64,000 bases of DNA from Artocarpus heterophyllus. Taxonomy: Eukaryota; Streptophyta; Magnoliopsida; Rosales; Moraceae. Made by a program: the position numbers and the translations under genes. Where the stretch lies: assembly GCA_025403435.1 (NCBI GenBank), contig CM046345.1:11412235-11476234 (forward strand). Direction: 5' to 3'. Numbering within the stretch: the stretch's first letter is position 1; each line of letters begins with the position of its first letter. The notes under the pieces were generated by a model. That model was given only the letters and a program-made list of their open reading frames with translations. It searched no databases and was not told the DNA's origin. Below, in pieces: positions 47,021 to 56,965 of the stretch.

Positions 47021-47208
47021 CTCATTTTAATGTTTAAGTTTTAACATACTTAAACATGTATGACATTTATAAAAAGAAAATTTCAAAAGGTGGCATGTAT
47101 AAAAATTCCCTTTTTTTGGGTTTTTTCTTTTTGTCATTTTTGTTATTCTTTTTAAGTAACTTAATGGTTTAAGCTTGAAAACATGTATATTATTATATTA
47201 AATTTTGG

Positions 47209-48070
47209 GGGGAATGCTTTCATAAGACCCTTTAAAAGTTCTTATCAATAAGATCTTTGTTTGGTCTACTAGACAGAACCAATGGTCAAAAATGAACAAG
47301 CTTACCATTAGTTCAATAAATTCAAACACACCAAATTTTTAAAAAAAGAAAACGACAACAACAACAACAACAACAAAAACTGAAAATGAAGGAAAAATCA
47401 CAAAAACACCATGGTTGGATTTGAGATCAAATCGCCATGGGGAGGGTCTCGTCAGTTGATCGTGAAGGGGTTGATTCTTGGTGAAGGTTGTTGCGATCTG
47501 AGCTCATTGGCTTGATCTCAATCACTGACAGGGAGGGCACAACTTAGATTGTAACTCTCCCGATCTTACTTGCGATGGAAATTCTCATGAGGCAGTGGGC
47601 TCGCGACTCTATGATGATCGTAAACACTATGGATTACGAAGGTCAATTGCGACCATTGTGGCTAGTTCAAGGCCACGTAGAGATGCGAAATTGAAGGCAT
47701 TTGCAAAAATGGGGTCAGGTTGTGAGGAGGTTGTAACTATTGCATAGAGGTCGAATGGGGTCACGATTCCAACACGCGAAGGTCGAGCTGTCAACAATCG
47801 ATCCCCCTTCTCTCCACCCACCACCCCCTTCGTCGGAATACCCCCACCGAAGGTGACCCCCACTTCCAATGAAGGACAATTGTTTTTATGATTTTTTGGG
47901 TGTTTCTTTTTATATTTGTTATCTTAAAAATAATTAGATGAAAATAAAAAAGTGATAGAGTGAAGGTGTGCTTATTTTTGTTTTTGTTTTCGTGAGATGA
48001 AGATTTTGAACCGTGAGAAAAATGAGTCTTACAGATGAGACCTTTTAGAGGGTCTTATCATAGCATTACC
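47209..48070. mobile_element. Non-coding TIR element of about 0.86 kb
   Basis: The left edge GGGAATGCTTTCATAAGACC continues CTTTAAAAGTTCTTATC. The complement of the right edge is GGTAATGCTATGATAAGACC continuing CTCTAAAAGGTCTCATC. That is 37 bases of inverted repeat with about 8 mismatches. The interior has a CAA run (47352-47376) and no transposase. The target duplication was not resolved. Confidence 0.55.
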
Positions 48071-48339
48071 TTATAAATGCGACTAAAACAATTACTAACA
48101 GGTAGCATGTAAAAACAGAAACATGTCATCGAAATTTTGAAGCCCTCGTTGCCTAAAATCCAAATTAAAGTCCAATTAAACATAAAGTAGAGTTCTTTAT
48201 TTAAATTTTAATTATAAACAGTTCAATCCAGTCTAAATCGTGTTTTGAATTTCACAAACCAAAGAATCCTGCTATTTAAATGGTCCGGTCCAGTTTGATA
48301 TCACTAGAGGTTTTGATAGAGATGCAACAATGGGCCGAG

Positions 48340-48750
48340 ACCCGTGGGTCGGCCCGAGCCCGTCCTGATACAGTGATGGGCTGGGCTGGGCTGGCACGGC
48401 CTGACACTGTTCACGGCCCGGCATGGCCCATAAAGACTTGTGGGCTGGGCCGGGCTAATATATGTTGGCCCATGGGCCTGCCTGGCACGGCCCATGAAAA
48501 ATCATGGGCTGGGCTGGGCTGGGCCTGGGCCGGCCCGGCCCGGCCCGTCTAGGCCCACAATGGGCCGGCCCACCGGCCCAGGTTGGGCCGGCCCATCTAG
48601 GCCCACAATGGGCCGGCCCACCGGCCCAGGTTGGGTCGGCCCATCTAGGCCCACAATGGGCCGGCCCATCCCAGCCCATAATGGGCCAGCCCACTGGCCC
48701 AAGTTGGGCTGGCCCATCTAGGCCCATACAGGGCCACAAGAGGCCCATTG
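48340..48750 (+). repeat. Left GC-rich subterminal array of the hAT element
   Basis: Dense repeats of GGGCCGGCCC, GGCCCGGCCC and TGGGCTGGGC. A 48-bp unit starting AGGCCCACAATGGGCCGG occurs in tandem at 48551-48598 and 48599-48646, with a longer variant from 48647. Such arrays usually bind the hAT transposase. The ORFs read through it are artefacts of the repeat. Confidence 0.85.
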
Positions 48751-48757
48751 TGGGCCA

Positions 48758-48762
<5 letters not shown>

Positions 48763-48798
<36 letters not shown>
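48763..48798. repeat. AT microsatellite
   Basis: About 17 AT dinucleotides inside the left part of the hAT element. Confidence 0.9.
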
Positions 48799-48799
<1 letters not shown>

Positions 48800-48814
48800 G
48801 ATATATTTTTTCAT

Positions 48815-49555
48815 GTTCATTCACGGGTGAACATGGCTGAGTATGACCTTCTTCAAATAAGTCATGTAAGGCTCATTGTAAGTCATGTATTGTCACATCA
48901 AAAGACTATACATTCAATATATATATTGTTTAATTCATATAAGAATTAAATATTATATAATATATATACATGCCATATTCACCCGTGAATGAATAATTGA
49001 ATATGCCATGAGATTTTCCCAATGCAATCACATCACAATACGTCTGCCAAGTTCTTTTTCTTCTCTTTTCATTTTTTTTTATTTTTTTATTTTTTCCTTG
49101 TAGGCATGCTTTGCTTTTGAGAAGTAAAGTTGAGAATCAAATACTGAATCTGTAGGTTATGTATTATCACATCAAAACACTATACATTTAATATATATAT
49201 TATTTAATACATATAAGAATTAAATATTATATAATATATATACATACCATATTGAACACATCGCATTGCAATAGGCCTAACAAGCTCTTTTTCTTTTCTT
49301 TGCATTTTTAAATTTTTTTTCTTGTAGGCATTGTTAGTATGTGTGGAGCTTAATTATATAAGACATGCTTTGCTTTGGAGAAGCAAAGCTAAGAATCAGA
49401 TATTAAGTCTATAGGTCATGTATTATCACATCAAAATACTATACATTTAATATATATATATTATTTAATACATATAAGAATTAAATATTATATAATTTAT
49501 GCATGTCATATTCACCCGTGAGTGAACATGGCATTAGATTCCCCTATGCAATTAT
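48815..49555 (+). repeat. Three tandem repeats of about 260 bp in the 5' region of the hAT element
   Basis: Each unit has CATGTATTRTCACATCAAAA, a TATACATT(T/C)AATATATAT block, TAAGAATTAAATATTATATAAT, then a T-rich run with CTTGTAGGCA and TGCTTTGCTTT. Copies start near 48885, 49157 and 49417; the last is truncated at about 49560. A GTGAATGAA / TTCATTCAC type inverted motif also recurs (48817, 48977, 49511). Confidence 0.7.
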
Positions 49556-49836
49556 AAAGGGGCAGGCCTAACATAGAGGCTCAGAAGGAAGGCCTGCAAT
49601 GTGCAAAGCTGAGACGTTAAGTCTTCAGCGAATTGTCTAATCAAGTTACACTTGAAAGAAAAAAAATTAAAAAAAAAAGATTTAAAAATAAAAAAAATAA
49701 AAAAATAAACTTTTTTACCTATAAATAAATGTAGAACATTCACAGAGATACTCATTCAACAAACTTCTAAGATCTTATGTATTGTCTTGTTTTTTAGATT
49801 ACTTAGAGTTCTTCAGAAAGGGAAAAAAACTTGAAG

Positions 49837-49953
49837 GTATAATTTATTTCATTTATTGTTCATTAATTTTGTATTGTTATAAGTTAATTTTATTGTGTAA
49901 TTATTTTATTTAATTTTTATGTTACGTTAATTTATTGTTATTTTTTATTGAAG
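49837..49953 (+). other. Possible intron in the 5' UTR of the transposase
   Basis: GAAG|GTATAATTT at 49837 and TTTTATTGAAG| ending at 49953, three bases before the ATG at 49956; T-rich between. The splice sites are inferred by eye only. Confidence 0.4.
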
Positions 49954-49955
49954 CT

Positions 49956-52055
49956 ATGGCATCATCACCTAGAGGGAGAGCCAACATTTCACATTTGGTG
50001 ATCAACGAAGAAGAACAATTTAATGATCCACTGGAAGAAATTGGAGTTGACTTGCTATCTCAAGTTGATGGCTCCTCTGAAGTCACTCGTAAGGGCAAAA
50101 GGAAAATTCAACGAACTTCACCAGTTTGGAATTACTTTGATCTCGTAACACGTACAAACGAGCATGGTGCAACAGAAGAGCGCGCAATTTGCAAAGTATG
50201 CAAACAAGACTACACAGGTAAATCCTCTTCTGGCACTGGTCACTTAGAGAGGCATCGCAAAAAATGCGAAGCTAAGCATGGTGTAGGTGGTGTTGATTGC
50301 CGTCAACAAACACTTCAATTTAGCCCCGATGGTAGTGTTACCAATTGGTCATATGACCAACAAAGAGCAAGAGAATGGCATGCTAGATATTTGGCTAGTG
50401 CTCAACAACCAATTAGTCTTGCTGATGATCCAGCCTTTGAGGAGTACATTCAAAATGCCTATAATCCACAATATAGGCGTGTTTCAAGAACTACCACAAG
50501 AGCTGACACCATGAAAGTTTTTTATTCAATGAGAGGAAAGTTAGTAACTGAATTTAATTCATTCACTGCATCTGTTGCATGCACATCTGATTTGTGGGAA
50601 GGTCGTACCAAAACTAGTTATATCTGTGTAACTGCACATTATGTGGATAAAGATTGGTCTTTTCAAAAAAGATTAATTGCTTTTCGACCAATGCCTTATC
50701 CGCATGATGCCAAGGCCATTCATGATGTCATCATGGAAGTTTTTGATTTTTATGGCATTAAAGAAAAGGTTTTAAGCATCACATTTGATAATGCATCTGC
50801 TAATACTGCTGCTATTAACCTTTTCAAAACAACATTGAGACCACAACATGGCGAAACACTTTTTCACCAAAGATGTGCTTGTCATATTATTAACTTGTGT
50901 GTTCAAGATGGCATGAAATTTTTTCAAGGTTATTTGGAAAATATTCGAACGGCCTTGGGTTACATAGCAAGTTCTGGCTCTCGAATTGAAGAGTTTGCTA
51001 AGCTTTGCAAAAGAGCAAGCATGAAACCCAGAAAACTTCCAACTGACATAGGACACCGGTGGAATTCAACATATTTGATGCTGAATGCATGCCTACCATA
51101 CAAAGAGGTCATAACCGCGTATTACAACTTGAAGAATCCAACTGAGCTGCTTCAAGAATTTGATTGGCAAATTGCTTCATGCTTTTACAATTTCTTAAAG
51201 GTTTTTTATGAAGCCACTCTCCAACTCTCAGGTGTGTACTATCCTACCTCTCCTCATGCATTACATAAGTTGTACGACATTGCTGCAACCTTCGATATGC
51301 ATAGAGATTTTGACATGTTTAAGGAATCTGTTGAGTTCATGGAGCAAAAATTCAAAAAATATTGGGTGCGTGTTCCACCGTTGTATTGCATAGCTGCTGT
51401 ATTGGATCCGAGAGTTAAATTAGCTGGTGTTGAATATTTGCTTAAGGGTATAGGGGAAAAATTAAGGGTGCATCCTGACATCATAACCATTCAAAATGTG
51501 CAAGCAAAAGTTAACAACATATTTACTGCATATAATGAAAAATATGGAGGAGGCCAAACAATATCCCCTACACCTTTAGCAAATACTACTTCTGTTCCAC
51601 ATGGTTCTTCATGGGCAAGTATGATTAGCTACACAGGATTTGGTTTCGGTGCATCGTCTACATCTTCAACACGCAGTGAATTGGAAAATTATCTGGAAAC
51701 AAATTTTGCAGCATTTATTTTCAATGAGCAAGGTGGTGGTCATGATTTCAATAAGTTTGATCTTTTGTCATTTTGGAGATCACAGTCAAGAACTTTTCCT
51801 GTGCTCTCTAAAATGGCTTGTGATATACTAACCATACCAGTATCCACAGTTGCAAGTGAACAAGTATTTAGTTGCAGTGGTAGAGTACTTGATGAACGGC
51901 GTGCACGTATGAGTGACGATATTCTGGAAGCAGTAATGTGCGTCAAAGATTGGGAGGATGCTCGTAGAAGAAGCCAAGAAGTTCAAGATGATTGGGTTGA
52001 TGACTTTGAAAATTTGGACATTTCTGATACTCCCACTGGGAGTAATACGTTGTAA
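49956..52055 (+). CDS. hAT transposase, BED-finger and HAT-dimerisation (RICESLEEPER-like)
   Basis: 699 residues from MASSPRGRAN; a Met seven codons upstream is in frame but lies in the putative intron. A BED-type zinc finger (NYFDLVTRTNEHGA, then CKVC, then HLERHRKKC) sits at about residues 55-105. The RNase H-like catalytic core follows: TSDLWEGRTKTSYICVTAHY with the first Asp, then LSITFDNASANTAAINLF with the second Asp. The hAT-type middle domain includes DIGHRWNSTYLML. The C-terminal dimerisation domain has FDLLSFWRSQS, then TIPVSTVASEQVFS and GRVLDERRARM, the hallmark of the superfamily. No stop or frameshift. It should bind the element's ends and catalyse cut-and-paste transposition in the nucleus. 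It resembles plant genes annotated RICESLEEPER/DAYSLEEPER, but here sits between intact ends, so it is a transposon gene. Confidence 0.92.
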   Translation: MASSPRGRANISHLVINEEEQFNDPLEEIGVDLLSQVDGSSEVTRKGKRKIQRTSPVWNYFDLVTRTNEHGATEERAICKVCKQDYTGKSSSGTGHLERHRKKCEAKHGVGGVDCRQQTLQFSPDGSVTNWSYDQQRAREWHARYLASAQQPISLADDPAFEEYIQNAYNPQYRRVSRTTTRADTMKVFYSMRGKLVTEFNSFTASVACTSDLWEGRTKTSYICVTAHYVDKDWSFQKRLIAFRPMPYPHDAKAIHDVIMEVFDFYGIKEKVLSITFDNASANTAAINLFKTTLRPQHGETLFHQRCACHIINLCVQDGMKFFQGYLENIRTALGYIASSGSRIEEFAKLCKRASMKPRKLPTDIGHRWNSTYLMLNACLPYKEVITAYYNLKNPTELLQEFDWQIASCFYNFLKVFYEATLQLSGVYYPTSPHALHKLYDIAATFDMHRDFDMFKESVEFMEQKFKKYWVRVPPLYCIAAVLDPRVKLAGVEYLLKGIGEKLRVHPDIITIQNVQAKVNNIFTAYNEKYGGGQTISPTPLANTTSVPHGSSWASMISYTGFGFGASSTSSTRSELENYLETNFAAFIFNEQGGGHDFNKFDLLSFWRSQSRTFPVLSKMACDILTIPVSTVASEQVFSCSGRVLDERRARMSDDILEAVMCVKDWEDARRRSQEVQDDWVDDFENLDISDTPTGSNTL

Positions 52056-52307
52056 TTAATTATGAACAATATTTTTTTTATGTTTTTTTTTTGTTTTTAG
52101 TAATTTTGTAAACATCTAATGTATAATTATCCCGATTGTACTCTTTTTTCCTTACCAAGGTTTTGTCCCACTGGGTTTTCCTTGGAAAGGTTTTTAATGA
52201 GGCAATCGTAAATAAAATATCCTTTTTTATATTTATCTTAACTATTCAAACTTTTATATTTATTAACTTGTTTAAAAATTAAAAAATTAAAAATTACATA
52301 CTTAGAT

Positions 52308-52625
52308 GGGCTGGCCCATTTAAACCCATGATGAGCCAAGATGGGCCGGCCTATTTAAGGCCCACGGCACGGCCCGGCACGACCCACGGCACGGCCCGGC
52401 ACGACCCACGGCACGGCCCACGGCACGGCCCGACACGGCCCACGGCACGGCCCGGCACGGCCCACGGCACGGCCCGGCACGGCCCATATAAAACTAGCCC
52501 GCGGGCCGGGCCGGGCCAAGTTATTTTTAATATGGGCCGGCCCGGCCCGGCCCACGAAATTCATGGGCCGGCCCGGCCCGGCCCGCGGGCCGTGTGGGCC
52601 TAAGGAGAACGGGCCGGGCCGGCCC
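52308..52625 (+). repeat. Right GC-rich subterminal array of the hAT element
   Basis: A tandem array built on CCCACGGCACGGCCCGGCACG (about 22 bp, seven or so copies, 52360-52490), then GGGCCGGCCCGGCCCGGCCC-type runs to 52625. In the left array the same GGGCC core is present but the spacing unit differs. Confidence 0.85.
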
Positions 52626-52648
52626 GTTCTTGCAACACTAGGTTTTGA

Positions 52649-53967
52649 CATGGACCGAGAGTCTAAAAGCCGTTTGGCTGATCCAATCAAGCCATTTTCA
52701 ATTTACTCTGCACCACTTAATTCTAGACAACATCACCAAGCAACAATTAAGGACAGATAGATAGGCAACCCTGCCAAGGGTCATTTTAGATAAAAGAAAC
52801 GACATTTTCAAGGATTGGCCCTTATATCAGTACTAGTTTAGGCTTGTGCTTACGGCACTTTAGTGCTTTAAGTTTCTTTCAATTTATCTCAATTCATTGT
52901 TATTGTTTCCTTAAAAACATATAAGAAGCGTGACAAGTTAAGGCCTTTCTCAACGCTTATTATTAAAAATCGTTAGATGTAGTTAGAGTCTATATTCTTT
53001 TTTTTTTTTACAAGTCTAATGGTTAAAAAATAGACACCTACTAAAAGGTTTTTTTTAGTACTTACGATAAATTATACGTTACATATGTAATTAAAACCAA
53101 CAAAAAGTTATATGTGATATTTTTATTTAAAAAAGTAATTTCTCCAATGGGTATTTAAAAAATAATATATGGTTAAGTATCTATCTTTCAACAGTCGAAT
53201 TCGAATAAAAAAATAATTTTAACCACTTTTAATGATTTAAAAACATGTACAACTAATAGAAGTCCCCACCAAAGAAAGACCCTTAAAAATTTGTAAAAAT
53301 ATTTTGACAAAACAATGAACATGTTTCAAAATATTTAAAACTAAGACAATATTAATTTCTATTATTGATCATAGCCGTATTGAGCTAAAAATTATAGATA
53401 TATGTTGTGGTAATAACATTTTTAATTGTGTTCAACATAATCTCTTTTTTTTCTTTTGAAGTTCATAAAAATATGGGAAATTTGTGATGAAAATCACAAT
53501 CAAAGTAGGAAAAAAGTCCGATTGAAGTTCTAGAAGATTGTATTAGTTTCGTGATTGCAAAATTGAAAACGAATGTATTTTTGTAAATTGGAAGTTTGGT
53601 AAAACACGAACACGTTTCTACTTCTCTCTTTTTCTCTCTAAGGCCAATATACTATTGTCATTTAATCAATTTTATTCACCATCTAATCTACAGTTTATGA
53701 CTACAAATGAAAAGTTGGCTGAATACAAAAAAAAAAAAAAAAAAAAAGTCATATGTACGTATTTATAAATACAAAAATATCCAATCTATAGCCGTTAGTT
53801 TATTTGTTACAAATTATTAACTAATGAGAAATAAAAAAGTATAACTAATACAGCAAAGGAACTCAAATTTTAACAGCTGTGTTTTGGTTCAAGAACAAAA
53901 GTAGAATACGTGGTTTTCCCTCTATATATCTTATTGATATTGAAATAGTAGTGAAAATAGTAATGTT
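52649..53967. other. Intergenic AT-rich, no gene
   Basis: A poly-A run at about 53728-53748. No ORF over 60 codons has family features. Confidence 0.45.
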
Positions 53968-53972
53968 ATTCT

Positions 53973-56960
53973 TGTAACGCACCACTTACCGACGTCACAG
54001 ATGTCGTTACATTCATACATTCATACTTATTTGAACTTTAAACATAAACATAAGTCTAAAACTTATACGATACTTTAATTGTAGACGTAGTTAAGGAAAA
54101 CATAACCAGGATCCATTCATACATTTTTTTAACAACATTGCTTAACTTATTCCATACCATAATTTATTCAATTACACTTTAAATTAATCATAAACTTGCT
54201 TTAACAAAATGGATATACCAAGTTGTAAAGTCATAACTTATAAAAAAAAAAAACATCACATCGTTTATAACTTATTTGCTCCCATAATTCGGCAGGCTGA
54301 ACCTGGGACTTCAACAGACCGGAAAAAATCGGCAGGCCGAAATTCCTCAACCGACAGGCCGGTAGAGGCTTTGCAAATCTAGGCTTAAAAAAAAAACTAT
54401 CAACGTTCGGCAGGACGACCAATGATGTTAGACAGGCTGACCGAGCCAAAAGTTTTTCAGAAAACTTAATTTTAAGACAAATTCAACTTTTCATAAAAAT
54501 GCGGAAGATCAAAATTCTTAAAATTATGAAATAAAATATAAAATCATAGTTCATGTATTTTTTTTTTTAAAACTTAACAAGTAAATATGTCCAAATTATA
54601 GAACTTGATTTAAAACATAAAAACTTTCTTCTTGGTGTTCTTCCAGTTACAATTCATCGTACCTTATGCTCGCACGTCTTTCCATGTCCTCCGCCTAATC
54701 CATGATTTTCTTACCCTTATCTGCAGCATGACATAAACTTGAATAAGCTAATTCTTAGTAAGTACACATAATTCTCACAATTTTAAAAAAACATTTCATA
54801 AACATCATCTCCATCATCATCATATCATAAAAGTGCCTTAAGCACAATTTCATAGAAACATATCTTTTGTTATATTGACCATGTTAAAACTTATTCCATT
54901 TTATCTTAAGGGCCCAAGTGTTGCACCATAAACATCATTGTAGGCGCGCCGTCATGAGAGGAGAAGGGTAGCTAATCCCAAACCAAACATGACATCATAA
55001 CTTATCATAACATAACATTGGTGTGCAACACTTATTAGGTGATACATATATACATAACTTTCATACTTTGAAACATGTCATCATCATACATGTATAACTT
55101 TAAATCATGAAAATCTTTCATAAGAAATCATTTAAGGAAAATAACCATAAAATCATCATAAACATCATTGTGAACATAACATCAAACCTTATAAAACGTA
55201 TCATGTTGTAGGTGAGAATGTACTTACCGTAAAAGCTAGCTTACTTAACCTTAATGTGCTTTGTTGACGACGCCGCGGTCTCGATGTGCTCGTTCCTTTG
55301 TGTGTTCATGCCATTTATTCATTTAAAGAATACAAATAAAATAAATACTTATTATCATAGCGTAAATCATCCATTCATATCACATCACATATACATCCAT
55401 CTCATATAAACATAATTCATAACATGCTTCCTTAAGTATAATCATCGAAACATCTCATACATTACAATCATGAAAAATCTGTCAACAATAATAATAACGT
55501 AGATGAGTAATCTTTTGAATACATTTTTCTAACAATTTAAAATACATATATTTTAAATTTTAAAATTCATACAAACATCTTATTATCATGCATTTCAATA
55601 TCATAAAATTATTTCCTCATTAATAAAATCATTTAAACATAAAAAACATTTTATAAAACAAAAATCCAAAAATAACATTGTTAAAACAGTTTTCTTAACC
55701 TAATTTCATAGAAATTTTATAATATAAAATACACTCATCAAAACATTATCAAACTTTGCAGTCTATATCATAACATACACATGAATATTCTTACCAAATT
55801 TTGTGAAAAACATCATTCATTTACCCCTTGAATAAAAATTACATTGTTCATGCATCATAGCCAGCAACAATATTTACTGTGAGTGGTACAAGATTGAAAA
55901 TTCATAACTTATCATAAACATATCGAAATGACTTGAAATTTGGAGGAACATTACATAACACATGCATGAATAACATATAAAAAAATTCAGGACAAAATAC
56001 AATACCTAGAGGAAGATATTGCAGACGAATTGAGGAGGAGAAATACTTTTTAGAAACATAAAAAAAAATGAATTCTTACCTTAAAAATTTTCTTTTCAAA
56101 ACCCTTGAATTCAACCAACGAAATATAACTTTTTCTTTCAATATTTGCAGAGAATTTTTGAGAGAAAGAAGGATGGAATTCGTGAAGAAGAGAAGAAGAA
56201 GAGAGAAAGACAAAAGAAGCATCTCAAAAATTGAGAGAGAGAAGATGTGAGAGGATGAGAGAAAAATAGAAAAAGAACGTTAAAAATTTTTAACGTAATG
56301 AGCATAACCAACGAAAAATTCAATACCTTCACTTATGTCAGAAATTTTCCTGACTAATCTGGACTAAATTTGCGTGGAGAATGGAGAGAGAAGAGGGTAA
56401 GTCAAACAAATCATTCATCACTTACCATGTTTTGCCCTTTCAAAATAGGAAACCATTTAAAATAATACCAATCAATGCAAAGTCAAACCTTTTATTTCCT
56501 TAACTGAGAAAATTAATCCATAAATATGCCAATTAATCACCCAATTCACGTAATTATCTCAGCCATAAATTTGGAGAGATTTCTGCTGACTGCTCGTCAG
56601 CCGTCTTTGGCCTGCCAATTCACCACATCGGCCTGCCAGTTCCACCCAGTTCGGCCTGCTGATGGTTTCCATCGGCCTGTCGATCTTTGGCAGACTTTTC
56701 AGCCTGCCGAGCTGTCCTTAAAATACCATACTTATAACATTCATGTCATTATTGCATCATAATTAAACATACATTAAAATTAACATAAACACTTGAGCAT
56801 AACGATTCCATGCGGTCGTCACCTGTCATAAAAATTGAAATAAAAGTTAGTAACATTAAGATCATATATCATAACATATAACATAAATTATTATTAAAAT
56901 TTTCTTAACGTCGTTACTAACTTAACGTGATCCGTTACATAAAAATAGGTGGGTCTTACA
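53973..56960 (-). mobile_element. Solo LTR, large Ty3-gypsy type
   Basis: 2988 bases bounded by TGTAACGC and GTCTTACA (inverted ends), with the pentamer ATTCT on both sides (53968-53972 and 56961-56965). No coding region. The base after the right end continues ATTCTACCGGGGGAAA, which on the minus strand resembles the GGTAGAATTGTAA junction of Tekay/Del elements, so a truncated element with retained polypurine tract is the alternative. Copies of a GGCCTGCCGA-type motif lie in inverted orientation near both ends. Confidence 0.65.
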
Positions 56961-56965
56961 ATTCT

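Larger units (their letters stand above)
48317..52640 (+). mobile_element. Complete hAT transposon, apparently intact
   Basis: A perfect 8-bp target duplication GGTTTTGA at 48309-48316 and 52641-52648. Terminal inverted repeats: left TAGAGATGCAACAATGGGCC, right complement TAGTGTTGCAAGAACGGGCC. Inside each end is a GC-rich array (48340-48750 and 52308-52625). The interior has a 5' region with about 260-bp tandem repeats and an uninterrupted transposase ORF of about 700 residues. Size, 8-bp TSD and transposase all fit hAT. Confidence 0.93.

Noticed and set aside
48551..48720. CRISPR-like regularly spaced repeat
   Set aside because: Direct tandem units without unique spacers, in a plant transposon end.
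48280..48800. Overlapping ORFs on both strands rich in Gly, Pro, Ala and Trp
   Set aside because: They are translations of the GGGCC-type subterminal array of the hAT element; all frames stay open because of composition.
52328..52690. ORFs of 91 and 111 codons rich in Gly, Pro, Ala and Arg
   Set aside because: Same reason: they read through the right GC-rich array.
53973..56960. Truncated element with retained polypurine tract instead of solo LTR
   Set aside because: The identical ATTCT pentamers favour a solo LTR, though the GGTAGAAT-like junction on the right keeps the alternative open.
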